Shown: positions 17,216 to 24,240 of the stretch, piece after piece
Layout: every line of letters begins with the position of its first letter
How positions within the stretch are numbered: the stretch's first letter is position 1
Assembly: GCA_016873275.1 (NCBI GenBank)
Contig: VGXO01000023.1
Location: 1-42,002 of the forward strand
From: Phycisphaerae bacterium
GTDB taxonomy: Bacteria; Planctomycetota; Phycisphaerae; Phycisphaerales; SM1A02
DNA: 42,002 bases
Direction of reading: 5' to 3'
Notes under the pieces: generated by a model
What the model was told of the DNA's origin: nothing
The model's database searches: none
The model's input: only the letters and a program-made list of their open reading frames with translations
Translations under genes and position numbers: made by a program

Positions 17216-19351
17216 ATGTCGAACCTGCTCCGCGTCCTCGCCCACGGCGCCTGCCGCGTCGCGGGCGCCGTCCTCGCGCTTGGTCTGACCCTCCCGACCC
17301 TCGCGCAGTCCGCGCCGTCGAAGCCTCGTCTCGCGATCCGCTCGATCGAGGCGTCGGCGGCGGTGATGGCGGAGGCGAGGGCGCAAGGTCAGCAGGCGGT
17401 CCTTGCGCAGGTGCTCGAGGGCGCCGACGGACTCCTCGTCACCGCCATCTCGCGCACCGGTCGGTTCGACCTCGTCGCCCGCCGCGACCTCCCCGACGTC
17501 CTCCGCGAGCAGGACCTCGCCGACTCCGGCAACGTCGATCCGAACGATCCGCAGACCGCCCGGAGCGGGCGCCTCGCGGGCGCCGCCTACCTCGCGACGG
17601 TCACCATCGAGAACTTCCAGCAGGTCGTCCGCCGCGGCGAGTTCGACGACCAGTTCGGGCGCACCGCCGCGGAGCGCCGCAGCCTCCAGATCCTCGCCAC
17701 GGTCAGGCTCTTCGACACGACGACGGGCGTGCTCGCGGCGAGCGCCACGATCCCGCTCGAGGAGTCGGTGGTCAGCGAGAACCTGCCCGGCGTCGCCGAG
17801 GAGGGTCGCCCGAGCAACATCCTCATCGGTCGCGCGACCGACGCCCTCGCGCAGGACGCCGCGAACCAGCTCATGAACTGGCTCGCGCCCGCGAAGGTGC
17901 TCGCGTACACCTCCGGCGTCGTCACGCTCAACCGCGGCGCCGGCACCGGCATCCGATCCGGTCAGTTCTGGCAGGTGCTCCATGCGGGCGACCGCCTGAT
18001 CGATCCGGAGACCGGCGAGGACCTCGGCGCCGAGGAGATCCCCATCGGCTGGGCGCGAATCACCGAGGTCTCCGAGCGCACGAGCCGCGCCGAGGCGATC
18101 GTCGACTTCGGCATCGACCGCGGCGCGATCATGCGCTGGTCCCGCGAGGGTCTTCCCGCGGAGGTCGATCCGAACGACCGCGCGACCGGCAGCGCGAGCC
18201 CCGGCGCGATGGGTGATGCCGCGACGAAGGGCGTCGCCCGCGCTCCGACGCCCGCGGCTCCTCCCGCCGCGGAGGGCGCCGCTTCCGCCTCGGCGGTGCG
18301 GCTCGCGATCTTCGTGCAGGACGTCGCGCCGAACGTGCCCGACCAGAAGGTCGAGGTGCTCGGCTCGATGCTCGGCTCGCTCCTCTCCTCGCCCGACGTC
18401 GAGGTCATCGGTCGGGAGGTCGTGCTGAACGCGGTGAGCGAGCTCGCGAGCGCCGGACCCAACCGCGGGACCGGCGATCCGAAGGTCACCGAGGTGCAGC
18501 GTCTCCTCTCCGACCAGGCGTCGGCGCTCGCGCTCTCGCGGATGCTCGGGGCGGACGGCTTGATCCTCGCGACCATCGACTCGCTGACCGAGGACGAGCG
18601 CCGCTTCGACGATCCCTCGATCGGCACCGCGACCACCGTGGTGATCTCGACGCTGATGACCTCGTGGTCGGTGGTGGACGGCTCGACCGGAGGCAGCGTG
18701 GACTCGGGCATGGCGACCGCCCGCACGCAGGTGCGGAACACCGCGGAGCTGCGGCGCTCCCCCGCCTTCCTCGACGACCTCCTCCGCGACGCCTCGCGGC
18801 AGATCGCGCCCTCGGTGCAGCGGGCGCTCCGCCTCGGCGCGCGGCGTCCCGCCGCAGCGGCGACCTCCGAGGTCGCGGTGCGGTTCGGGATCGAGATGCT
18901 CGACATGACCGTGCCGGAGGTCGTCGACCGCGGCGGCGAGTGGTTCATCACCGCGAACCGCTTCCCGCTCGTCCCGGTCGGATGCAACGTGCTCGTCGAC
19001 GGCGTCCTCGCGGGCACCGCCCCGGGCGAGGTGCGCATGACCCGCGGTCCGCACCGCCTGCGGATCGAGCGACCCGGCATCGACCCGGTCGATCAGTTCA
19101 TCGTCGCCCGCGAGGGACTCGCGGTGACCATCCCCGTGCAGCCGGACGCCGCGGCGCGGCGGCAGTGGATGGAGCAGGCGACGTTCTTCGAGGCGCTGAA
19201 GGACGACGCGGCGCTCCGCGAGGACCAGCGGACGCTCATCCAGGGCTACGCCGAATTCCTCCGCCGAAGCGGCGTGAACGTGGACACCTCGTCGCTCCAG
19301 AACCTGAACATCGGCGGCACGACCCTCTGGGAGCAGCTGCTGCTGCCGTGA
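17216..19351 (+). CDS. CsgG/HfaB-like exported protein with extended C-terminus
   Basis: A 711-residue exported protein. A Sec signal peptide (about 1-31, ending PTLAQ) precedes a CsgG-like domain of about 230 residues (LLVTAISRTGRFDLVARRDL, AYLATVTIENFQQVV, VRLFDTTTGVLAASATI, ATDALAQDAANQLMNWL). A Pro/Ala linker near 340-360 leads to a second, CsgG-like repeat (VEVIGREVVLNAV, RMLGADGLILATIDSL, SWSVVDGSTG). A PEGA-like beta domain (NVLVDGVLAGTAPGEVRMTRGPHRLRIERPG) follows. It is far longer than curli CsgG (about 280) and lacks a clear lipobox. Its stop overlaps the next gene (GTGA). It is probably a periplasmic or outer-membrane-associated factor working with the three lipoproteins encoded downstream. 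Confidence 0.75.
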   Translation: MSNLLRVLAHGACRVAGAVLALGLTLPTLAQSAPSKPRLAIRSIEASAAVMAEARAQGQQAVLAQVLEGADGLLVTAISRTGRFDLVARRDLPDVLREQDLADSGNVDPNDPQTARSGRLAGAAYLATVTIENFQQVVRRGEFDDQFGRTAAERRSLQILATVRLFDTTTGVLAASATIPLEESVVSENLPGVAEEGRPSNILIGRATDALAQDAANQLMNWLAPAKVLAYTSGVVTLNRGAGTGIRSGQFWQVLHAGDRLIDPETGEDLGAEEIPIGWARITEVSERTSRAEAIVDFGIDRGAIMRWSREGLPAEVDPNDRATGSASPGAMGDAATKGVARAPTPAAPPAAEGAASASAVRLAIFVQDVAPNVPDQKVEVLGSMLGSLLSSPDVEVIGREVVLNAVSELASAGPNRGTGDPKVTEVQRLLSDQASALALSRMLGADGLILATIDSLTEDERRFDDPSIGTATTVVISTLMTSWSVVDGSTGGSVDSGMATARTQVRNTAELRRSPAFLDDLLRDASRQIAPSVQRALRLGARRPAAAATSEVAVRFGIEMLDMTVPEVVDRGGEWFITANRFPLVPVGCNVLVDGVLAGTAPGEVRMTRGPHRLRIERPGIDPVDQFIVAREGLAVTIPVQPDAAARRQWMEQATFFEALKDDAALREDQRTLIQGYAEFLRRSGVNVDTSSLQNLNIGGTTLWEQLLLP

Positions 19352-20808
19352 CACCGGGACCCGCCGCCGCTCGGGAGGTCGTCGCGCGCCCCGCCCGCCG
19401 CGGGCTCGCCGGCTGCCTCGTCGCGCTCGCGGGACTCTCGATCGGATGCCAGAGCGGCTACCGCTCCTTCGAGCGTCAGCTCGTCGCGTCCCTCGATGCC
19501 GGGCGCTACTCCGAGGCATCGCAGCTCGCCGCCGCGACGCTGCGGAAGGTGCCGGCGGACGACTCCGATCGCGCGATCTACCTCCTCGAGGCGGGGCGAG
19601 CGGCGCAGGTCGCCGGCGATGCCGCGGCGAGCCGGGCGATCCTCGACGAGCTGCAGGAGCGGCTCCGACCCTACCTCGACGAGAAGGCGGAGGCGTCGGT
19701 CGGCGAGGCGATCGCCACCACCCTCGTGAACCAGACCCTCGCGGAGTACCGCGGCACGCCGCCCGACCGCGTGCTCGCGAGCGCCCTCAACGCGGTGAAC
19801 CTCATGGTCCTCGGCGACCTCGACGCCGCCCGGGTCGAGCTCAACCGCGCCGAGGACTGGCAGCAGGACGCCGTCGCGCGGGAGCAGTCGCGGATCGACG
19901 AGGCGATGAAGCAGGTCGAGAAGGACTCCGACGCCAAGGGCATCTCCTTCGAGACCGACGCGGTCATGCAGCGGGCGTCCCGCTACTTCGAGAACCTCGA
20001 GCCGCTTCGACCCTACGCCGACTTCGCGAATCCCTTCGTCGATCACCTCCGCGGCGTCTACTTCCTCGCCGCCGCGGCGGACGAGTCCGACCTCGACAAG
20101 GCGCGCTTCGCCTTCCGCCGGGTCGCCTCGATGGTGCCGGACGCGGCGCCGCTCCTCGCGGCGGATCTCGAGGCGGTCGATCAGGCGCGAACGGGCGGGC
20201 TGCCCCCCACGACCTGGGTCTACTTCCTCACCGGACTCGCGCCTCGGCTCGAGCAGTTCCGGCTCGACATCCCGATCCCGGTCGGACCGGTGAACTACGT
20301 CTCCGCGGCGTTCCCGATGATGAAGTTCGACCCGCGGTTCTCCGAGCCGCTCGTCGCGCGGCGGGGCGACCTCGCCGCGACCTCGGTCACCCTCGCCGAC
20401 ATGGACCGCATCGTGGGCACGGAGTTCCGCGGTCGCCTGCCCCTCATCGTCACGCAGGAGGTGCTCTCCTCCGCCCTCAAGACCGCCGCCACCTACGGGC
20501 TCCGCGAGGGACTCGGAACCTGGGGTCAGGTCGCCGGAATCATCTATCAGGCGGCATCGACCTCCGCCGACACCCGCTCGTGGCGGAGCATCCCGAAGCG
20601 GATCGCCGCGCTCCGCATCCGCACCCCCGAGGAGGGACGTATCTCCCTCTCGACGGGAGGTCGGTCGCTCGGCGAGGTCGCGCTCGAGCCCGGCACCTCG
20701 AACGTCGTCCTCGTGACGCTACCCTCCTCCGCCACGCCGAACGCCTCGATCATCTCCGCCCGTCTCCGCGAGCCGACGCGGACCGCCCTGGGGAACCCGA
20801 CGCCATGA
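19348..20808 (+). CDS. COG3014-like TPR lipoprotein
   Basis: A 486-residue lipoprotein. The start is GTG 19348, overlapping the upstream stop by four bases, with an Arg-rich N-terminus and lipobox LSIGC (Cys about residue 32). An N-terminal TPR-like region (SLDAGRYSEASQLAAATL; ALNAVNLMVLGDLDAARVELNRAEDWQQ) is followed by a globular part with PYADFANPFVDHLRGVYFLA and PPTTWVYFLTGLAPRLEQFRLDIPIP. These features match my recollection of the COG3014 family, which in Gram-negative bacteria is encoded beside YcfL and LpoB proteins, as here. The function is not established. It overlaps the next gene by four bases. Confidence 0.78.
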   Translation: MTPGPAAAREVVARPARRGLAGCLVALAGLSIGCQSGYRSFERQLVASLDAGRYSEASQLAAATLRKVPADDSDRAIYLLEAGRAAQVAGDAAASRAILDELQERLRPYLDEKAEASVGEAIATTLVNQTLAEYRGTPPDRVLASALNAVNLMVLGDLDAARVELNRAEDWQQDAVAREQSRIDEAMKQVEKDSDAKGISFETDAVMQRASRYFENLEPLRPYADFANPFVDHLRGVYFLAAAADESDLDKARFAFRRVASMVPDAAPLLAADLEAVDQARTGGLPPTTWVYFLTGLAPRLEQFRLDIPIPVGPVNYVSAAFPMMKFDPRFSEPLVARRGDLAATSVTLADMDRIVGTEFRGRLPLIVTQEVLSSALKTAATYGLREGLGTWGQVAGIIYQAASTSADTRSWRSIPKRIAALRIRTPEEGRISLSTGGRSLGEVALEPGTSNVVLVTLPSSATPNASIISARLREPTRTALGNPTP

Positions 20809-21239
20809 CCCGACGATCCATCGCCCCGCGCCTCGCGGTCCTCCTCGCCGCCTCGACCGCCGCGTCGCTGCTGCTCGGCGGCTGCGGCACCGTGAACACG
20901 ACCTCGACCCGCGAGGCGCCGAGCACCGACTCGGTGCCGGCGAGGACCCGCGTCAACGACCTCTTCACCGAGATCTTCCTGCACGTCCGCGACGTGCGGA
21001 TGTTCCCGGCGAAGAGCGGCGTGATGCAGGCGCAGATCGACGTCGCGAACGACGGCTTCGAGACCCGCGGCTTCTCCTACCTCATCACCTGGCTCGATGC
21101 CCGCGGCAACTCGATCGAGAGCCCGATGTCGACCTGGAAGACCGCGCGGGTCGCGGCGGGCGGCAGCATCACGATCTCCTCGGTCGCGCCCGGTCCCGAG
21201 GCGACCGACTTCTCGATCCAGGTCCGCCGCGCGAGCTGA
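20805..21239 (+). CDS. YcfL-like (DUF1425) lipoprotein
   Basis: A 144-residue lipoprotein with signal peptide and lipobox LLGGC (Cys about 26). The mature part is a small beta-sandwich: DVRMFPAKSGVMQAQIDVANDG, then FSYLITWLDARGNSIESPMSTWKTARVAAGGSITISSVAP. This pattern of alternating strands and the SPMSTWKT-type segment fit YcfL/DUF1425. The start overlaps the upstream gene by four bases, showing one operon. In enterobacteria ycfL lies next to lpoB, as it does here. The biochemical role is unknown. Confidence 0.75.
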   Translation: MTRRSIAPRLAVLLAASTAASLLLGGCGTVNTTSTREAPSTDSVPARTRVNDLFTEIFLHVRDVRMFPAKSGVMQAQIDVANDGFETRGFSYLITWLDARGNSIESPMSTWKTARVAAGGSITISSVAPGPEATDFSIQVRRAS

Positions 21240-21276
21240 ACCCCGCGCCCTCCACCTCCACCGCCGGAGAACCCCG

Positions 21277-21867
21277 ATGACCGCGTCCCGCGTCCTCGCC
21301 ACGAGCTCGCTCCTCCTCGCCCTCGCCGCCTGCGGCTCGCCGGGCAAGTACATCGAGACCGGCGGCACCGACTCGATCGTCAGCGTCGGCGAGGTCGACA
21401 TCCAGGACCTCCAGACCGCCGCGTCGGGCATGCTCGAGTCGCTCGTCGCGCAGGGCGTGCTCTCGACGGCGCCGCACCAGCCGGCGCGGCTCCGCATCGA
21501 GCGGGTGGTGAACGACACCTCGAGCGCCTTCGACGTCGGCGAGCTCACCTACCGGATGCGCGAGCAGCTGGTGAACTCCGGGCAGGCGACCGTCCTCACC
21601 GCCTACGGCGCCGACGCCGAGAGCCCCGAGGCGCAGGAGCGGCTGAAGCAGGAGGCGTTCCGCCAGGGTCAGACCACCGTGGACAGCCTGCAGCCCGACT
21701 TCTTCCTCACCGGCAAGATCACCCAGCTCAAGCGCTCCGCGGGCAGCACCAAGCAGGTGACCTACACCTTCCGGCTCACGCTCACCGACTCCCGCACCGG
21801 GCAGGAGGCGTGGACGAAGGTGGTGGACGTCACCAAGCAGGGCACGAAGAACGCGGTCGGGTACTGA
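21277..21867 (+). CDS. lpoB: LpoB-like penicillin-binding-protein activator lipoprotein
   Basis: A 196-residue lipoprotein with lipobox LALAAC (C19). The mature domain has LpoB features: VDIQDLQTAASGMLESLV, RLRIERVVNDTSSAFDVGELTYRMREQLVNSGQ, and the C-terminal PDFFLTGKITQLKRSAGSTKQVTYTFRLTLTD with GQEAWTK. In E. coli LpoB is an outer-membrane lipoprotein that activates the peptidoglycan synthase PBP1b. No partner synthase gene is visible here, and the lineage may have an unusual cell wall, so the target is open. It is the last gene of the four-gene envelope operon and ends 28 bases from a convergent gene. Confidence 0.82.
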   Translation: MTASRVLATSSLLLALAACGSPGKYIETGGTDSIVSVGEVDIQDLQTAASGMLESLVAQGVLSTAPHQPARLRIERVVNDTSSAFDVGELTYRMREQLVNSGQATVLTAYGADAESPEAQERLKQEAFRQGQTTVDSLQPDFFLTGKITQLKRSAGSTKQVTYTFRLTLTDSRTGQEAWTKVVDVTKQGTKNAVGY

Positions 21868-21895
21868 GCCGGCGGCAGCCGCGCGAGGTCCCGGA

Positions 21896-22423
21896 TCAGC
21901 CGCGGCGCAGTGCGGTCCGCGCCGCGACGCCCTCCGCGAGCCACGCCGCGAGTCCCTCGACGCCCCGCTCGATGAGTTCCGCCACGCGCTCGTGCGCGGC
22001 GAGGTCGCGACCGTGCGGATCGGGCACCTCGAGCCGGCCGAGCTCCGGCGCGAAGGAGAGGAGCAGGCGGACGAGAGGTCCGGGGGCACCCGGTCGCGCC
22101 GCGAGGGCGAGGTCGCGCTCGATCTCCTCGCGATGGTCCTCGTCCATGCAGACGATGACGTCCGACGAGGCGAGTCGCTCGGGCGTGGCGAGGGTCGCGA
22201 CCCCGCCGACGACCGCGCCTCGCCGGCGCCCGACCTCGATCACGCGACGCGAGGGCGGCTGTCCCAGCCGGACCGGGCGGAGCGCGGCGGAGTCGATCAC
22301 GACGTGGTCGGCGATCCCCCGCTCGCTCGTCCGCTTCGCGAGGAGCGCCGCCGCGAGGGGACTCCGGCAGTGGTTCGCGGTGCAGACGACGAGCACGCGG
22401 AGGGCGAGGATTCGTCTCGGCAT
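21896..22423 (-). CDS. Low-molecular-weight protein-tyrosine-phosphatase family protein
   Basis: A 175-residue cytoplasmic protein of the LMW-PTP/ArsC fold. The N-terminal phosphate loop reads VVCTANHCRSP, giving the CX5R motif with C14 and R20. The late Asp loop appears as VPDPHGRD, where D-P supplies the general acid. CMDEDHREEIERDL lies between. It may dephosphorylate protein tyrosines, for example on exopolysaccharide regulators, or act on arginine phosphate; the sequence does not decide. ATG 22423 puts the P-loop at the expected place. An in-frame ATG at 22504 would add 27 low-complexity residues. Neither start has a clear ribosome binding site. Confidence 0.82.
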   Translation of the reverse strand: MPRRILALRVLVVCTANHCRSPLAAALLAKRTSERGIADHVVIDSAALRPVRLGQPPSRRVIEVGRRRGAVVGGVATLATPERLASSDVIVCMDEDHREEIERDLALAARPGAPGPLVRLLLSFAPELGRLEVPDPHGRDLAAHERVAELIERGVEGLAAWLAEGVAARTALRRG

Positions 22424-22834
22424 CGCCGCCGGCGCGCCGGATGACGACTCGACCGCCGTCGAGGGCGGCGCGACGAGCGATGGGGATGGTGGCTCGTGAT
22501 GCATCGCAAGGAGCGAGGATCACGCCGCAGGGCATGATCCCCCGCGGAGTGAAGCATGCGTCGAGATCGAGGTCCGGCACGCCGAGGTCCGCGAAGATCG
22601 TCGAGATCGGTGCGAAGACCTCAAGGGGCAGCGTCCGAAAACGCGGGCGAGGTGCTCCCCGCCGAGACGCGGCGAGCGGTCCGCCCCGCGGAGCGGGAGG
22701 CACTCGGAGGGCTCGTCCGCATCCATCGGGTTCGGGGAGTCGGAGGTCGGCAGGTCGGTCGCCGGGTCGCGGCGTTGATCGAGGCTCGTCCTCGTCTCCG
22801 CGCCACGCTCCACGACGCGCCTTCGCGACCGCGC
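22424..22834. other. Gap before the tmRNA gene
   Basis: About 400 bases with no gene I can support. Open frames exist on both strands but show no recognisable family and run into either the phosphatase or the tmRNA. A minus-strand stretch at about 22505-22630 (FAPISTIFADLGVPDLDLDA in translation) looks mildly coding-like and might be the remnant of a gene. Confidence 0.4.
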
Positions 22835-22868
22835 TACACTCCGCTCCCCCGCCGGCATGGTGCCGGCG
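22835..22868 (+). promoter_or_regulatory. Candidate ssrA promoter and leader hairpin
   Basis: TACACT at 22835-22840 is a -10 candidate 35 bases before the mature 5' end. CGCCGGCA-TGG-TGCCGGCG at 22850-22868 is a perfect 8-bp hairpin that ends six bases before the mature tmRNA and would lie in the leader removed by RNase P. Confidence 0.45.
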
Positions 22869-22874
22869 AAACTC

Positions 22875-23220
22875 GGGGCCGATCGGCATCGACCGGACAG
22901 CAACGGACCGTCGTGGCGCGCCGTGGAGCATCCTTGCCACGTAAAAAGGATGCACCCTTACGACTGCCAACACGCAGTACGCTCTCGCGGCCTAACTGAC
23001 CGCGCAGTGCACCACCCGACGCCCGATGAGGCGGTGCACTGACGACCATCGGGCTGGTTCCAACGGGCTGGCATGCCTCCGCGGAACGAGACCTTTGCAT
23101 GCCTGGATCCGCGGCGGCCGTCGCCGGCCCAACCGCGGATCGAGATTCATTCGGCGACTACGCGCGTAGAGGCGACGGCTCGTCTGTTCCGGCACGGGGG
23201 TTCGAATCCCCCCGGCTCCA
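22875..23220 (+). ncRNA. ssrA: tmRNA (one-piece)
   Basis: A 346-nt transfer-messenger RNA that rescues stalled ribosomes and tags the unfinished protein for proteolysis. The 5' end GGGGCCG pairs with the 3' CGGCTCC of the acceptor stem, followed by the discriminator A at 23220; CCA is not encoded. The T-arm GGTTCGAATCC-type sequence lies just before. The tag frame at 22966-22995 reads GCC AAC ACG CAG TAC GCT CTC GCG GCC TAA, giving ANTQYALAA. The ALAA end is the usual ClpXP-type degron, and the GCC resume codon is alanine as expected. Several G/C-rich helices between 23000 and 23140 should be the pseudoknots. SmpB is not encoded here. The 3' end is a common integration site, but no integrase or duplicated end is seen. 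Confidence 0.95.
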
Positions 23221-23231
23221 TCGATCGACCT

Positions 23232-23260
23232 GCGGGGCGCGACCACCCGTCGCGCCCCGC
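23232..23260 (+). terminator. Terminator-like hairpin after ssrA
   Basis: GCGGGGCGCGAC and GTCGCGCCCCGC form a perfect 12-bp GC stem with a 5-base loop, 11 bases after the mature tmRNA end. The following bases are only weakly T-containing. It may stop both ssrA and the convergent minus-strand gene ending at 23299. Confidence 0.7.
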
Positions 23261-23298
23261 GGTCGCTTGGGCGAAGACCTCGACCCACCCGCACCCGC

Positions 23299-24123
23299 TC
23301 AGCGGCTCGACCCATCCTTCTCGAGGATCACCACCACCGCCTCGGCGACGCCGGTCGCGGAGGCGGGGTTCTGCCCGGTCACGAGACGCTCCGAGACCGC
23401 GACCTTCTTCTCGAAGTTCGGCGACTCGACGAACCTCGCGCCGCGGTCGCGCAGTCTCGACTCGAGCGCGAACGGCACGACCGTCTCGAGCCTGACCGCG
23501 ATCTCCTCCTCGTCGGTGAAGGCGGAGACCTCCTTGCCCGCGACGAGGAGCTCGCCGCTCGAGAGCCGCGCGTTCACGAGCGCCGCCGGACCATGGCAGA
23601 CCGCCGCGACGACGCCGCCCCGCTCGTAGACCGCGCGGATCAGCGCCTGCACCCCGGGATCGTCGGGGAAGTCCCACATCGTCCCGTGACCGCCGGAGAA
23701 GAACACCGCGTCGAAGCGCGCGGGATCGACCGCACCGATCGGCGTGGTCTGCCTCGTGCGGGCGACGAGCGCCTCGTCGGCGAGGAACGCCGCGTTGATC
23801 GGATCGCTCGCATCGACGCCATCCATCGGCGCGAGCCCGCCCTTCGGCGAGAGGAACTCCACCTCGTAGCCCGCCTCGTGGAACACCTCGTAGGGATGCG
23901 TCGCCTCGGAGAGGTAGAACCCGGTCGGCTTGCCGGTGTCGCCGAGCTGCCCGTGATTCGTCAGGACGATCGCCACCCGCCTCGGAGCGGGCGCCGCCGC
24001 GTTGGTCGCGCCGCGATCCGGCGTGCCCTCGCATCCGACGAGGGCGGTGATCGCGATCGAGGCAAAGGCGGTCGCGAGCCGGGTCGTCCTTCGCCGGGCG
24101 GCGGCGTCATGGGTCGAGTTCAT
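23299..24123 (-). CDS. DJ-1/PfpI family lipoprotein (Hsp31-like)
   Basis: A 274-residue lipoprotein with lipobox ALVGC (Cys about 31) followed by a DJ-1/PfpI domain. The nucleophile is C176 in AAVCHGPAALV. GFYLSEATHPYEVFHEAGY supplies the conserved Glu and GGHGTMWDFPDD the loop typical of Hsp31/YajL-like glyoxalase III proteins. Most relatives are cytoplasmic; membrane anchoring outside the cytoplasm is less common. The likely role is methylglyoxal detoxification or protein repair, but this is inferred. ATG 24123 has TGAGGA about eight bases upstream; an upstream in-frame start would put 38 residues before the signal peptide. Confidence 0.85.
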   Translation of the reverse strand: MNSTHDAAARRRTTRLATAFASIAITALVGCEGTPDRGATNAAAPAPRRVAIVLTNHGQLGDTGKPTGFYLSEATHPYEVFHEAGYEVEFLSPKGGLAPMDGVDASDPINAAFLADEALVARTRQTTPIGAVDPARFDAVFFSGGHGTMWDFPDDPGVQALIRAVYERGGVVAAVCHGPAALVNARLSSGELLVAGKEVSAFTDEEEIAVRLETVVPFALESRLRDRGARFVESPNFEKKVAVSERLVTGQNPASATGVAEAVVVILEKDGSSR

Positions 24124-24240
24124 CGAGCGGTCCTCACCGGGGGGTCGTTGGGGCGGACGGGCGAGCCGAGAGACGTTCGGCGACGCACCGGCGCGTTCGT
24201 ACACCCGAGCGGAGAGGTCGCTCGCGGGACGCTTCATCCC

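Noticed and set aside
22505-22973. Extra gene on either strand before ssrA
   Set aside because: Open frames on both strands lack family similarity and starts, and run into the phosphatase or the tmRNA. A mildly coding-like minus-strand stretch was noted but not called.
22875-23298. Integrated element at the 3' end of ssrA
   Set aside because: No integrase, no repeated ssrA 3' end and no foreign gene block follow; the next gene is an ordinary DJ-1 lipoprotein.
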